Assembly (NCBI GenBank): GCA_031771865.1
Contig: JASISA010000022.1
Location: 372,001-436,000, forward strand
DNA from: Nothophaeocryptopus gaeumannii
Taxonomy: Eukaryota; Ascomycota; Dothideomycetes; Mycosphaerellales; Mycosphaerellaceae
Length of the DNA: 64,000 nt
Direction of reading: 5' to 3'
Program-made: the position numbers and the translations under genes
The notes under the pieces: model-generated
Databases searched by the model: none
What the model was told of the DNA's origin: nothing
What the model saw: the letters and a program-made list of their open reading frames with translations, nothing else
Part shown: positions 1-12,537 of the stretch, one piece after another
Layout of the letters: every line of letters begins with the position of its first letter
Position numbering within the stretch: the first letter of the stretch is position 1

Positions 1-1101
1 TGGTGGTAGGAGTGGACGTGGAGGTGGACGTGTCGCGTGTCGCGGGTCTCGTGCGCGGGCGACGATTGATGGGTGATGCGCCGTCTGCGCGCAATCTATC
101 AGTCCAAAAGTGGTCAGGCCAGCGCAGCTCCTATGAATACAAGGTACAGCAATGCTAAGGTGGTCGAAACAGCCTCGCTAGGCAATGGAGCTCGGCAGCG
201 CTGGTTGCTACTGCCTTTGCATGAATGATGATGACGCGGCGGGGTTCCTCCTGCTGGTGCGGCGGCGGTGGAGGAGGAGAAGGGGCCTCGTGCTCCTGCC
301 TGCGTGCCAGAGTGGCCGATGGTGATAATGGAGGTATCGTGCTCTGTGCTGCGGATACAGGTGCAGGTGCAGTCCAAGAGCAAGGGGTGGTTGCAGGCGG
401 GTGGGCGGCGGAGATGTAAATCTTCTTCGCTCGGTACGGATTGGGCAGAGCTAAGTAGCTCGGCGGTGTTATTGGGGCGGGATGATGCTGATCTCGACTT
501 GGAAGCTGGAGAAGCGTATAGATGGAGAAGATCCACGACTCGGCGAGTACATGTGAGGTAGAGAGCAGTGCATGTAGTAAGGCAGCACTGGAGCCTGAGG
601 GCGAGAGGCGGAGTCAGCCACGAGCCACGCGCTCTAAGCACCGCACCACACCGCACCGCCGCACATGATGAACATGATGAACATGAGAGCGATAATGGGA
701 TATCTGACATGTACGTCTACCTAGATATCTGAGTACTCCTTGCACCAACACACAAACAAATCTTCGGTCACGTACGTTGTGGGGCGTGCCGAGCGAGGAG
801 GTGGGCAGTGGCGCCTGCGAAGACAATAACCTGTGAATTGGCTTTGCATGTGATCCGCGCTTGGTTCATCGCCTCTCCAGCTCTCTACCCCCTACCACTC
901 CCTCACCGTACTGCTGAGATAGTCGGAGGTGCGCATCGCAGCCGTTCAAGGTCGACCTCTCATGTCCACGTCAAAGGCTTGTCCGTCCTTTCGGCGGTAC
1001 GTGCCGACTTCTTGATAGAAAAGATATAGTACATTTCAGGTGTCCGCAGATCTATGTATGGAGACTCTTTCATGAACGCCATGAGCATGCGTCCGTCCTA
1101 T
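1..1101. other. No supported gene at the left end
   Basis: Long open frames exist on both strands here, but their translations are low-complexity (Ser/Ala/Arg/Cys rich), overlap each other and match no family I know. A short direct repeat of an ATGATGAAC-like unit lies at about 664-690. It may be the promoter side or untranslated end of a gene beyond the left edge. Confidence 0.4.
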
Positions 1102-2610
1102 CTACGGCTGCTCTTCCTCCACCCATTCATCCTCCAGCTCTGGCTCGCCGACTAAACCATTCCACACCCTGGTCCACAACCCCTTCTTCTGTATCATCGC
1201 CAGTACCAGCACAATCGGCAGTTGCCACACGCTCGCCCAGAACAGAGCGCGTGCCGAGCCCTTCTCGCCGTTCAGGCTCCACATCTTCCAGGCTTCTCTC
1301 AGCATCCATCCGTTGATCACAGAGCTCGTGGCCACGAAGCTGGGATCCGTCACCTGATAGTAGCTCAATGCCGCACAGATTGGGAACATAGCCAAGCTGT
1401 ATCGAAAGGAGACTCTCGCAGCCATGGGTATGTTTGTGGACACGAGCATCTTGTATCCGGCGTTTCCATATTCTTGTCTCACTCCATGCGCCAAAGCAAA
1501 GAAGTGAGGGAATTGCCAGGCAAATAGAACGCTAGCAACCAGCCAGCCGCCGATAGCCTGCTCGGTGAGCAACAGCTCTTTGGCTTCCTCCCAGACGGAG
1601 ACCTCCGCTGCATCTGTTGTGCTGTATTGGCTTGCGGCCGCGCACCAACCCATCAAGGGCGGAATCGCTCCCACAATCGCTCCGATCCACGTATTGACCG
1701 GATGCATCCTCTTCAGGGGCGTGTACATGAACGCATAGATTCCGATGTTGGCCGCTCCCAGCAACGAGGTTGTGGGATTCACTCCATACCACAGCAACCC
1801 GGTGCCAAGGACGCCGGTCGCCATAGCAAACAGCAGCGCTGCTCGCTTGCTGATGAGCCCGCGTACAAGGGGTCTATTCCTCGTCCGGCTCATCTTTGCA
1901 TCATGTTGGGGCTCGAAGAGCATGTTCCAGGTATTTGCGGACGCGATTTGCAAGAACGTCCCGCTGGTGAGGAACAAAAGCGTGAGCGTGCTGAGCGAGG
2001 GCGCATCGGTGACAGAAGTGCTCAGTAAGGCTGGAACTGGGTACACAGAATATGAAGCGGTTGTCGTGAGGACTACAAGGAAAGCCAGACGGGGCTTGCA
2101 GAGGGCGAGGTAGGTGGATATGGCACGTCGGAGCGACTTTGCGGGCGCTGCGGCGGCGTCCTTCGACAGTTGAGACGATGCGTCTGGCGGTAAAGGTACG
2201 CTGTCGACATCTTGTAAAGCGGCGGCGGCGGCGACTTTTAGTCTCTTGCGTCGACGGTGCGGTGGTTCTTGAGTTGCGCTTGGGTCCGCTGCGTGCGTCG
2301 CAGTAGCCGTAGCATCTGTAGGCACAGTTCGGGCGTGCTTGCCATGGGCAGAGGGTTGAGACAACGTCTTCGAACCATTGTCCCAGCTGTGGTGGAAGGC
2401 ATTCGCCCAGAAGAATCGTTTGTCAATCTCCTCTTCTCGCGGAACGGCCACTTGTCGTGCCTTGATGGCTCGGGAAAAAGGTCGACGTGATGGTTGCTGA
2501 AGTCGAGCGATCCTTCTGGCGCATTGCAAACATATCGACCCGGAATCGAAGGATGCTGCCCGCTCTGCCAGCTGGAGCCTCGCGGGCGCAAAGCGAGGCG
2601 GCACAAACAT
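1102..2610 (-). CDS. COX10: Protoheme IX farnesyltransferase, mitochondrial (COX10)
   Basis: Haem O synthase, a UbiA-family prenyltransferase that adds a farnesyl group to haem B in the inner mitochondrial membrane, the first step to haem A for cytochrome c oxidase. The open frame has no introns. Its first ATG is at 2610, giving about 502 residues; the upstream part of the frame has only non-ATG starts. The N-terminus is rich in Arg and Ala (a likely presequence) and is followed by a Ser/Ala/Arg-rich linker before the membrane core. The core keeps the COX10 signature around 'DAKMSRTRNRPLV' and the second conserved loop 'WQFPHFFALAHG', with several hydrophobic spans between and after. It is transcribed divergently from ILV1. 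It looks intact, and I am very sure of the family. Confidence 0.95.
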   Translation of the reverse strand: MFVPPRFAPARLQLAERAASFDSGSICLQCARRIARLQQPSRRPFSRAIKARQVAVPREEEIDKRFFWANAFHHSWDNGSKTLSQPSAHGKHARTVPTDATATATHAADPSATQEPPHRRRKRLKVAAAAALQDVDSVPLPPDASSQLSKDAAAAPAKSLRRAISTYLALCKPRLAFLVVLTTTASYSVYPVPALLSTSVTDAPSLSTLTLLFLTSGTFLQIASANTWNMLFEPQHDAKMSRTRNRPLVRGLISKRAALLFAMATGVLGTGLLWYGVNPTTSLLGAANIGIYAFMYTPLKRMHPVNTWIGAIVGAIPPLMGWCAAASQYSTTDAAEVSVWEEAKELLLTEQAIGGWLVASVLFAWQFPHFFALAHGVRQEYGNAGYKMLVSTNIPMAARVSFRYSLAMFPICAALSYYQVTDPSFVATSSVINGWMLREAWKMWSLNGEKGSARALFWASVWQLPIVLVLAMIQKKGLWTRVWNGLVGEPELEDEWVEEEQP

Positions 2611-2983
2611 GAATATAGGGAGAGGAATGCTCAAAACATCATTAGATGCAACCACAGCATAGTGGCATCGTCGTCTGTCGGCAGATCGGGCCGAACGATA
2701 GACTCACTAACCCTAATCAATGGCTTGCCTTCAATCCTAACGCAGGACGATTATCCGGCTGGCATCCGAGGATACGAGAGTCCGAGAATCCGATCATGTG
2801 AATCTCCGATCTCCGACACTCCAGGAAAAGTTGCAGTCCATCCACCGCTTTTAGCAAGTGGCTAGCTAGTTCACGTCGGACTGACTGACTGATTGAGACA
2901 ACGACTTCGCATTTCGCACTACTGTCAACAGCCTTTGCGTGACGGCCTGCACCTCTCCTCTGCGCTGCGAATGCGTCGTGGCC

Positions 2984-4809
2984 ATGGCCAAGGAGGATGG
3001 AGCGCCCGAAGCAACGTCCCCAACAACAACGCCCAGGCCAAAACACACGGCGCTTGCATTGACCGAGTACACCGTCAACCCGTCGTCTCCGGAGTCAAGA
3101 CCCGGCGAGAAGGCCAAGAACTGTGTCGTTCCAGACCATCTACTCTTACCAAACGGCCATCCAGACGTGAGTGATGTCGATACATGTACCCAGTCTTGTC
3201 CGATGGCATGCGTGTGTCCATGCGTGTATCCTTGACGGCCTCCTTGTCCATTGCACGCCGCGCTTTGCCAGCAGAACTGACTTGCAAGCAGTACATTCGC
3301 CTGATCACCACTGCCAAAGTGTACGATGTGGTCGAGCAAACACCGCTCACACACGCCATCAACATTAGCAATCGCCTGGAGACAACCGTCATGCTTAAAC
3401 GAGAGGATCTGCTTCCCGTCTTCTCGTTCAAGTTGCGAGGTGCCTACAACAAGATGGCTCATCTGACTCAAGAAGAAAGATGGAAGGGCGTCATCGCATG
3501 TTCGGCCGGCAACCACGCACAAGGCGTCGCTTTCTCTGCCCGGAAATTACGCATCCCCGCGACAATCACAATGCCCCTTGGCACTCCCGCTATCAAACAT
3601 CAGAACGTCTCCCGCCTTGGCGGTAATGTCGTCCTGCATGGAGCAGACTTCGATGCCGCCAAGGCGGAGTGTGACCGGCGAGCCGAGGCCAACGGCTTGA
3701 CCAACATTCCCCCTTTCGACGACCCCTATGTCATTGCCGGACAAGGGACAATCGGTGCTGAGATTCTGAGACAAGCAGACCTCGACAAACTCGAGGCTAT
3801 CTTTTGCTGCGTTGGCGGAGGCGGCTTGATAGCCGGCACGGGCACGTACATCAAGCGCTTCGCTCCTAAGGTGAAGATCATCGGTGTCGAGACTTACGAT
3901 GCCAACGCACTGGTTCAATCACTCAAGCTCGGAAAACGAGTAACACTGACCGATGTTGGACTCTTTGCAGATGGTGCTGCTGTCAGGACTGTGGGCGAAG
4001 AGACATTCCGCCTCTGCAAGGACGTTGTGGACCACGTCATTCAAGTCGACACCGATGATATCTGTGCCGCCATCAAAGATGTCTTCGAAGACACGCGATC
4101 GATCTTGGAGCCAGCTGGCGCACTGTCGCTGGCGGGCTTGAAGAAATATGTTGCCTCGAACCCGTCCCAGGATACAAAGCGTCAGCTGGTAGCTGTGGCT
4201 AGCGGGGCCAATATGAACTTTGACCGGCTGCGCTTTGTCGCCGAGCGTGCTGCTATCGGCGAGAAGAAGGAAGCCTTGCTTGCCGTCACTATTCCCGAGA
4301 AGCCCGGTGCTTTTGCCAGACTTGTTGAGGAAGTCAATCCGCTGGTTGTCACGGAGTTCTGTTATCGATATGCACAAGAAGCGGCGGCAAACGTACTGAT
4401 CGGTATCCAAGTCACAGCGGCCAACCGGCTCAATGATGTTCAAGACCTCATTCAGCGCTTGGGAAAGAAAGGTATGCTCGCGCATGACATCTCAGCCGAC
4501 GAAATCGCCAAGTCTCATATCCGATACCTGGTTGGCGGAAGATCCACTGCCGCTGATGAGCGAGTCTTCGCCTTTGAATTCCCTGAACGGGGAGGAGCTT
4601 TGTACAAATTCCTGACAACGCTTCAACCCGAGATGAACATCTCACTCTTCCACTACAGAAATTACGGCGGTGACGTTGGTAAGGTCTTGGCTGGCATCCA
4701 GTGTCCTCCCAGCGAAGACGAGGGCCTGAACAAATTTCTGAAAGAGCTCGGCTACGGCTACACTGAAGAAACCAAGAATCAGACGTACAAGATGTTCATG
4801 CGCGGGTGA
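2984..4809 (+). CDS. ILV1: Threonine deaminase (L-threonine ammonia-lyase), ILV1
   Basis: PLP enzyme that turns threonine into 2-oxobutanoate, the first committed step of isoleucine synthesis, in mitochondria in fungi. Two exons, 2984-3166 and 3292-4809, are joined across a 125 bp intron with a GTGAGT donor, a CTGAC branch site at 3277 and a CAG acceptor; the join is in phase and gives 566 residues. The PLP lysine lies in 'SFKLRGAYN' (near residue 108). 'SAGNHAQG' and the glycine loop 'GGGGLIAGTG' follow. The C-terminal third holds two ACT-like regulatory repeats, starting near 'LLAVTIPEKPG' and 'VFAFEFPERGG', where isoleucine is known to inhibit the enzyme. The start at 2984 is the first in-frame ATG and gives a polar N-terminus. 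No defect is seen. Confidence 0.96.
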
Positions 4810-5283
4810 TCGGGGGTTCGTGGAGTCAGATCTGGACTAGGAAGCTCTTGGTATTCTGGTCTGGCCGGCAGCTATCGACAGCCTTCGCGTAGCTAAGTAG
4901 CGGGTGGTTCTGACATCTGAAGCGGCTTTTGCTGAACACTCGGTCAGATGTAACCGAAAGCGCATTGTTCGCGCATCTTCAAGAGCCTCTAGATCGACTC
5001 CTGATGTGGAATCCTCCTCGCACCATCTCAAGCGAATGCTCGTTTGACAGCTTTATCTAGAACATGCACTCTTCCGCGCATGTGAACGCGCTGATCTGTG
5101 GTCTTGCGCGCTGCATATGCGTATCACACATCACACTACTGTTCCGATACTCATTTTGTCGTTCCCTTGTTGCAGTCAAGCTTTGCTCCTCGTCGACGAC
5201 CGGCATCCAAGTCCCCATTCGAGCGTCTTCGCCGCATCCTGGTCAACTTGCCCCCTAGCTTTATACCTCCTGAAACTCTCAAC
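4810..5283. other. Intergenic region between ILV1 and the next gene
   Basis: No coding signal beyond weak overlapping frames. It should contain the ILV1 3' end and the promoter of the gene starting at 5284. No clear TATA box or repeat seen. Confidence 0.5.
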
Positions 5284-6562
5284 ATGGGTTCTTCGAGGAC
5301 CAACAAAGCCTCCAAGTTCTGCAACAGTAACAACAGATTCATCGCGCGGACATGGCGCTTCGGCCTTGTGCTCATGTTTGTGCTCCTGCTCGCTATCTGC
5401 TGGAATGGTCATCAGTTCGGTTCTCTGTCCTTCCGAGTGAGCTGCGAAAAGGGAACCTGGCGTGCTCTCCAAGCCCATAATAGGGCAGGAGAATGGAAAC
5501 CGACTCTCGACCTCGGGCTTGACGATGCGAAGTGTTCAAGCACTGCGAAAGCAAGAGACGCCGCGGAGCTTGTCGAGTCTAGGGACTTTGGCGCCTACCA
5601 TGGCTCAAACACCACCCAGTCAGGACGCTCTCTCAAGCGCCATGATTCTGGCCTTTCCAGGCGTAGTGCCTGGCAAGACAGTGTTGAACGAGGCTGCACT
5701 CTTGTCAAGCTCATGAGCACCCCAAATGCTGAGTTGGAGGCGAACTTGGAAGCTCGCGCTACTTCTTACACGGATCCCGATGTAATGCAATCGGGATACA
5801 AGGTCACCGTGGGCCAAATCAATAATGATGAAAGGACCAGCTTGAAGACCGTGCTTGAGTCGGGCATATTGGGCACAACGATTCCGGTCAGCACACTCGA
5901 TGAATCCGAGATCTGGCAGAAATACACCTACGAGCAGGTCAATGCCTACACTGGGCTAGATGGCCTACAGTATGAGGTATGTGCACCTTGCTGTGCAATT
6001 CTTCCTTTGATCGCATCTTGAGGCTGACAATTCTTCGTAGCCGATCGCGGATGTCAAGTTCTCCAACCTCTACAGCCCCAAGTACAAAGTCATTGTGGCC
6101 AGTGACAATCGCTCTCCCGTTGCTCAGCAGCCGTCGCTCAGAGACACTCCGGATAGACTCCCACTCCTCTCACGCTGGTCCGACATTATCTGGCATGACT
6201 GGACGACCCTTTGCAAATCTCAGAGCTACCCCGAGAACGACCTGAACGCCATTATTCGTCTAAACGTCGTTTCCGACGATACAGGCGACCTGATCCGTCG
6301 CATTACCGGCGGGCCCTTGGATTCGACATTGAAAGGGTTCGATGATGCTGTGATCGTGCAAGGGATGCCTAACAGCGAAGATGCACTCGCTATGATAGGA
6401 AATTCAAATGGGTCGGGGGTGGCATGGACATTGATTCAGCATAAAGAAGTGCTTGGAGACACAAGAACGATTGCGAGTGTGAGATTTTGGGACAGCGCCG
6501 AAGGTGAAAAGAGCGGCATCTCTAATCTAGACGGGATTCCCAACATCCTCTACAAGTTTTGA
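5284..6562 (+). CDS. Hypothetical protein with one N-terminal membrane anchor
   Basis: Two exons, 5284-5976 and 6041-6562, are separated by a 64 bp intron (GTATGT donor, CTGAC branch, TAG acceptor), giving 404 residues. The chosen ATG is the first one that leaves a short basic N-terminus followed by one hydrophobic span at about residues 22-40 ('LVLMFVLLLAICW'). With no cleavage site obvious, a signal-anchored type II membrane protein is likely. The rest is soluble and mixed, with no motif I recognise; the C-terminal half has well-formed secondary-structure-like spacing and no repeats. The function is unknown. Its place beside core genes and the clean intron suggest a real gene. Confidence 0.75.
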
Positions 6563-8696
6563 TGACGGATGCGCTAATGCGACGAGGTCAGAGACATGAG
6601 GCATGATTGACGGCATTGCTCCAAAGCGAAAACGCCGCGATGGAGATACCTATGGTATCTGCACATGCGTCCCTGCTTCAGCTGAGACTGCAACAACTGT
6701 ATCAGGCTGCGCCATCGTCTATCTCTTGGTATTACTGCCGCCAAATTAAAATACTCGAGTTGCTGTTGATGATTCTGTTGATTCAGAGGCAGAGAGCATC
6801 GCGTCTAGGAACGCCCCTTTATCGGAAGGCTCCCTACCTGGCATATAGCACAGGTCAAAAGACGCGACACTTCTTATAAGTCCCGCCTTGATAGACGCCC
6901 TTGAGCGACGTGAAATCTTGGCAAGTTGTAAAGCCCGGATCTCCGGATATCTCTTGAGAACTGTAATTGTGAGCGACGTCTCCCTCAATCATATCGAGGA
7001 CCGAATCACGGCGTCCTCGTCAGGTAAACCAGCTGGTCTAAGCTAAAGAACAGCAGAGGTGTAGCGCGGGTCATAGATCTTGCCATGTGCTGTTGAGCAG
7101 TGCCCAAATGAAAGTCTCTAAAGTTCACATCTCACCAATGATCATGGAAGCGATGGAGAGATGCAGTGCAAGGTCATCATTGCAGGAGCCTCTGGAGAAG
7201 TGTAGGCCAAGGGACAAAGAGCCAATATCGGCAATATATTCATCCGACCCGCAAGATGGCGCAGCAGAACCCTCCTTGGACATCTGCCTTCGATCGTAGC
7301 GACTTGACAGTTCTCCTCACATAGGTGAAGGCCGCAGGTGTTAGTCCAGGCATATACCACCGGGATGACAGAGACTCCAGAGGGTGCCAGTCGATGCTCC
7401 CATGATACGCCAGCTTAGCACACTGCACACTGCTGGCTGTTGCCGGACAGTCCGCCGACGAGGCCAGCATCGCTGCCGCGATGGTCATCCGGTCCAGAGC
7501 TCGGAATAAGTGCCGTAGCAGGTAAGTTCTCTCTGCATCCTTCGTGCGAGCAGCGGCAGCATTTGATTGATATGTATATGTACCCTGGGTACAGCATAGG
7601 AACAGTCGGACGAAAGCCCTCGTGACGCAGAGTCCTTGCATGCCTTGGTGGACGGCTCAGTCCGCCGCCACGCGACTTCCCTGCAGCCGCCGCATGGCAC
7701 GCATACCACGGCACGCACATACCACGCAGGGTACGCTTTGTACGGTGCTTTGCTAGACCGGGATCAGTGCAGACAAGGCCGAATGGGAAGAGGCTGAAGC
7801 GGATATCACTTCGGCCCTCACTTCTCGTTGCACCAGACTCCACCCACACCGGCACACACCACTCAGAGTCGCGGACAGACACACAGGCGCAGGCTACTCC
7901 TAGTCCTACCTCCTCGTCAATGATCCACCAATCTGATTCGATCCTGTGAGACGCGCGGGATCTACCAGCAAAGCTCCAACACTCGGAGATGGAAGACGGC
8001 ATCTGGCATCTGTTTTCACTCCTTAGTCTCACGCACCCCCTCTCCAGACCAACATGGCCAACGACGATCGCTACTGCTACCGCTACTGCTACCGCTCCTC
8101 CCACTGCGAGCGGACGTGTGGAGAGGCACTTGTCGAAAGGCGGAGTACAGCCCAGCAAAGACCTCACGTCTGGCGAACCCGTCACCTGTGATGTCGCCGT
8201 CAAGTCGCGAGTCCGCTGCAGCTGGCAAATCCTTCTCTCTAGCCTGATTTTACCCGACCCTGCGTCTATCTATAAGGTCACAAAGGCGAGATTCAGCAGT
8301 ATGCGTCGCTTGCACGACTTTGCAATTGCCTGACCCCTCTTCGACCGCAACTGCAACGACACGCAGCTGGATGCCACCTCTTTGCTGCTGCTTGTCCCAC
8401 TTCACTGGCCTTGTCCGACTTTGTCCTCGTTGCCAACGTTCGAGCACTGCTTGGCGTGGCCGCATTGGGCCGCTTAGAAGAGAATTTGGTTTCTTGACAC
8501 ACGCAGCATCAAGTTTGGTTATTCTAGAAATCGCCTCATCTGTCATCCGACCGTCGATTTACCACCTGAACACGGAAAGCGGTGCAAAACTGTTGCGTCT
8601 TTGTTAGCTTGGCATCGCGCATTTGAAATTACAACAACTGGTGCCCACGACTTTGCATCTGGCAACGTGACAGCACAGCAAGACGGACCAGACGCC
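6563..8696. other. 2.1 kb stretch without a supported gene
   Basis: No coherent protein on either strand. The last 700 bases are pyrimidine-rich, as in fungal promoters, and contain an imperfect repeat of GCTACTGCTACC at about 8064-8096. This is probably the long promoter or 5' leader of the transporter gene that follows. Confidence 0.4.
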
Positions 8697-10323
8697 ATGG
8701 CAAATAGCGGTAGCTCTGACCACGAGATTGGTCATCGAGCAACCAACATCAGCATAGGAGCAGCGGCGGCCCTTGCGCAAGAGCATCGCGACTACCTCTT
8801 GCAGCGACATGGCACTCTCGACTTGGATCCCGTTCCATCGATGGATCCAGCCGATCCGTACAACTGGCCGCAGTGGAAAAAACTTGCGAACCTGGTATGC
8901 GTCGGGTTTCACGCCATGATGACGACCTTCATCGCCGCCTCCATCATTCCAGTCTATGAAAACATTGCGGAGGAGTTTGGCACCTCCATCGCCCGGGCCA
9001 GCTACTTGACTTCACTTCAGATCGCCATCCTTGGGTGGGCGCCCCTATTCTGGAAGCCATTGTCGTACCGATATGGCCGCAGACCGATTTGGCTCATCAG
9101 TACAATGGGCGCTCTGCTTTTCAACATTGGATGCGCTCTATCGCACTCGTATGCCACCATGGCCGTGTGCCGGGCCTTTACCTCGTTCTTCATCAGTCCT
9201 GCCATAGCCATTGGTAGCGGCGTGGTCACCGAGACGTATTTCAAGCGACAGCGGGCGCAGTTTATGGGGATCTGGACTTTGCTCGTCACTTTGGGTGAGA
9301 TACTTCACAACTCCACTCACTTTTGCTCATTCGCGACTGACTTCATTTCCAGGTCCGCCAATGGGGCCGTTCATCATGGGCTTTGTCGCATACCAGACCG
9401 GCAATTATCGATGGATATACTGGGTTTTGGCCATCGTCAACGGCGTGCAGTTCATCACTTACGTTTTTCTTGGGCCCGAAACACGGTACGTCCGACGAGG
9501 TGTTGAGCACCATGGGTCAGCTTTCAAACAAGAATACCTCACTTTCGGCCGTCTGGATCCAAACCCGCTACGCCTCTACGAATTCGTTCAGCCCCTCGAG
9601 CTTTTCAAGCACATGACCATCGTGATCCCGACTCTTTCGTACACAATCGTCTTCGGCTTCTGTTCTGTGCTCCTGACAGTCGAAATCCCGCAGCTGTTTG
9701 TTCCCAAATTCGGGTTCAACTCACAAGAAATCGGTCTTCAATTCCTCGGCATCGTCATCGGAAGTATCATCGGCGAGCAGATCGGCGGTCGAGCGAGCGA
9801 TTTCTGGATGAATCACAAAGCCAAGACGATGGGATACCGTTCTCCGCCGCCAGAACATCGCCTGTGGCTCAGCTACGGTGGGTTCCTGCTGGCAATCGTT
9901 GGACTCATCATCTTCGGCGTGAGATTTGAGCAGGCCAAGCAAGGCTCGTGGAACGTGACGCCGATCATCGGCATTGCCATCTCTGGGGTGGGCAACCAGA
10001 TCGTGACCACGGTTTTGACGACCTATGCAATCGACTGTCATGTCGAACATAGCTCGAGCATCGGGGTGTTCATAAACGCCATTCGCTCAACTTGGGGTTT
10101 CATAGGTCCTTTCTGGTTTCCGGATATGTTGGCTGCGCTGGGAGGCTCGGGCAGTGGAGGTGTCATGGCAGGATTGCTGTTCGTGTGCAGCTGGCTGCCA
10201 ATTGTTCTGGTGCAGTGGAGAGGCAAGCAGTGGAGGAGAAAGGTGCCTTCCAGCCCGAAACCTGAGCCGCTCGAGAAGGAAGCCGTGGTGAAGGATGAAG
10301 AGCTAGGTGTTGTCGCGCCCTGA
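8697..10323 (+). CDS. MFS transporter, DHA1/HOL1-like
   Basis: Twelve-span major facilitator protein of the plasma or vacuolar membrane. Exons 8697-9294 and 9353-10323 join in phase across a 58 bp intron (GTGAGA donor, CTGAC branch), giving 522 residues. The cytosolic N-terminus carries 'DPADPYNWPQWKK', typical of fungal DHA1-type carriers. The loop between spans 2 and 3 has the MFS signature in the form 'YRYGRRP'. A long central loop divides the two six-span halves, and the C-terminal tail is charged. Such proteins export drugs or take up polyamines and cations; the substrate cannot be read from sequence. The gene is intact and is the last clearly core gene before the accessory region. Confidence 0.9.
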
Positions 10324-12344
10324 GCAGGGCAGTCCTGTTTGAGGGTTGTGTCTTCAGCTCCATGGTTGGAAAACGTTTCTTATCACCAGCAGACCATGGA
10401 TAGGTTCTGGTGCCATGTAGAGATACAAAGCATAGTTACGAAAATGAATGACGAAGGAATCATAGTCGAGTCCAGCGATGAAGTCTACAAGAGTGGAAGA
10501 TGAGTGTGAGCAGGGCGAAGGATACAATCCGAGCCCTCAGGAGGCGACATGTCCGAACACAACGCCGAAGCCGGGAAGAGGGCGCAAAGCGTGTACAACC
10601 ACAACGTGGAGCTTTGCCGCCAAGATCAGAAAACATCTGGCGGAAGACCTTGAGTCGGCCCTACATTCGGTGTGTCTTTCGCGCTCGCTGCGTGACAGAG
10701 GTTGTCTCGACTCTTGAGAGGCAAGGCGAATCGCAAGTCCATTGTAGCGTTCGTCGATACGAAAGGTGGTTGGGTGGTGCCTAGCGATGTGCTGAGAAGG
10801 TTGTGAAGTGCAAGCGTTTATTCTTCTTACCCACGCGAGACGATGGACGCCGCCAGACATGTAACGAGAAGACTCGGGTGCACTGTCCGCTGTCCTTTGA
10901 GGTGCTGGAGAGTTCGGTGACCGGGCCGGTGTGGCCGATGACCGAGCCGCCGATAAGCGAGCGATCTGGAGGTTCGAGCTTCCGATTCAAGCCGTCCAGC
11001 TTCATTCCACCTTCACAAGAGGCATTGTGCCTCGTGTGTACGCCATGGCGAGATGCGTGCAAGGAAGTTGGGAGATACATAATCATCGCACTGCTCGAGT
11101 TGTGTCTCCCGCGCGCTGCTGAGGTGCTGTGTTCAAGCAAGCAAGATGGAGTAGTAGTATCCGCATGGCGGCGGGTTTGGCAGGCTGGCAGGCCAGCAGA
11201 CGTCATCAGCCGAAGTCAAATTTTCTCAGCTTCTCCATCTCACGTCCACACGTCCAAACGTCTACCTTATCTTCTGATGGCACCCATCGGGATCGCATCG
11301 CACCCATCGGGGTCGCATCGCACCCATCGGCGGGCGCCTCGCGCTTTTAGGTTCTGCTGCTGGTCACAGGAAGGGCAGGAATTACCCACTCAGAGTACCT
11401 TCTTCTACGGAGTCCTCCGTACTCGAGGGATGGGGAGAGCCGATGCGGTTTAGCCCGCGCCGCTTCGAGATCGCGACGGCCAAGCCCGCGTAATCGTCGC
11501 CCCCCGAACATCGCTACTCCCCTCCCAGCTGCTCCTCCTCCCTCACCTGTCGTCCGCCCTCACCTTGCTCGCTCATTCTCGCGCCCGCTCATTCTCGCGC
11601 CCATGGATGCGCGCCCCAAGTCCTCCCCTCACTATCCGAGATCGCGGCAGCCGGCGCGTTCGCCACGGTGCGAAGGACGAGATCGTAGAACCGCTGCCAC
11701 CTGCGAACGGATGCCTCCTCGACCGTGCGATCACCGCGACTGCATCGCACGGTCAACCACGACATCTGGCAACTTATGCGCAAGCGCCCTCCCCCGACTG
11801 GGGACACGTCACCCTCGCCGTCCGGCACCGCCGTAGACGTTCCAGGTTGAGCTCCCGCTCGAGGGTCGCAGCCGTCTGACTGGACCGTGTGTGAGGCAGA
11901 CACCTATCGCGGTGCGCCACTTTGAATAGGGATGGCGATCGAAAGAGCTAGCGAGGACTGCTTGAGGAAGAAGGTGGGCGAGCATAGGCTCAGCTCGCTC
12001 GATCTGGTGAGGACACTGTGTTGGAGAGTCGTAGCTCTAAGCTCTATTTGTGGCCAGTGGAGCGGCGCCACCAACACAACGCCGCAGCTGTGCGTCGCGC
12101 TAAAGCGCAAGAAAGTACCCAGGAGGCAGCTCCCTACGGCATACGGCACCGATTGCGCGGGCGGGCGCATAGATGACCTGTGTGTGCACGACGCAACGAC
12201 TCGGCGCCGCTATTTGGCGACAGACGCAGCGGGTGAGTGGTGTGCTGCGCCAGCCTGGAGCAACAGCTGCGTAATTGCACGGCAGGGAACGGTGCAATCG
12301 ATCAACACTCTGGATTCGAAAAGGTGTTATATAGTAGAGCTTGA
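10324..12344. other. 2.0 kb gene-poor boundary between core and accessory regions
   Basis: Several open frames overlap on both strands, but none has a family signature or a convincing exon pattern. GC-rich, low-complexity sequence around 11450-11830 keeps frames open by chance. This stretch marks the change from conserved single-copy genes to duplicated and broken ones. Confidence 0.45.
11277..11336. repeat. Short tandem repeat, about 20 bp unit
   Basis: About two and a half copies of a unit reading GCACCCATCGGGRTCGCATC stand head to tail, starting near 11279. No gene is attached to it. Confidence 0.7.
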
Positions 12345-12537
12345 AGTGCAGCGCCAAGTCTTGAAAGCGCGCGATGGACAAGAGAAAGAGCGCCTAGTTA
12401 TGGAGAAGAAGACTGCTTTGAAGGTTGAAGAGCTGTGCACAGGACTGCCTAGCGAATTCGCCCTGTACTTGAACAACAATAGCGTTAAAATTCTCCTTCA
12501 AATATACTCAAGAGTCCGGGGCATGCTGCTGCCTTGA
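12345..12537 (+). pseudogene. Casein kinase 1-like fragment (C-lobe only)
   Basis: The frame reads 'LKARDGQEKERLVMEKK' then 'EELCTGLPSEFALYL'. This lines up residue for residue with 'LKAHDGNEKERLIMEKK' and 'EDLCVGLPREFAEYL' of the intact casein-kinase-like gene at 14603-15632. Only this C-lobe piece of about 45 residues is recognisable; upstream there is no glycine loop, HRD or DFG, and downstream the match is lost before a stop at 12535. It is a broken copy left beside the DUF7924-type gene. Confidence 0.75.

Noticed and set aside
114..710. Open frame of about 198 codons on the minus strand
   Set aside because: Low-complexity translation, overlapped by other open frames, no motif or homologous design.
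10803..11453. Open frame of about 216 codons on the plus strand
   Set aside because: Composition changes along its length, it includes the 20 bp tandem repeat, and an equally long frame lies opposite; likely chance.
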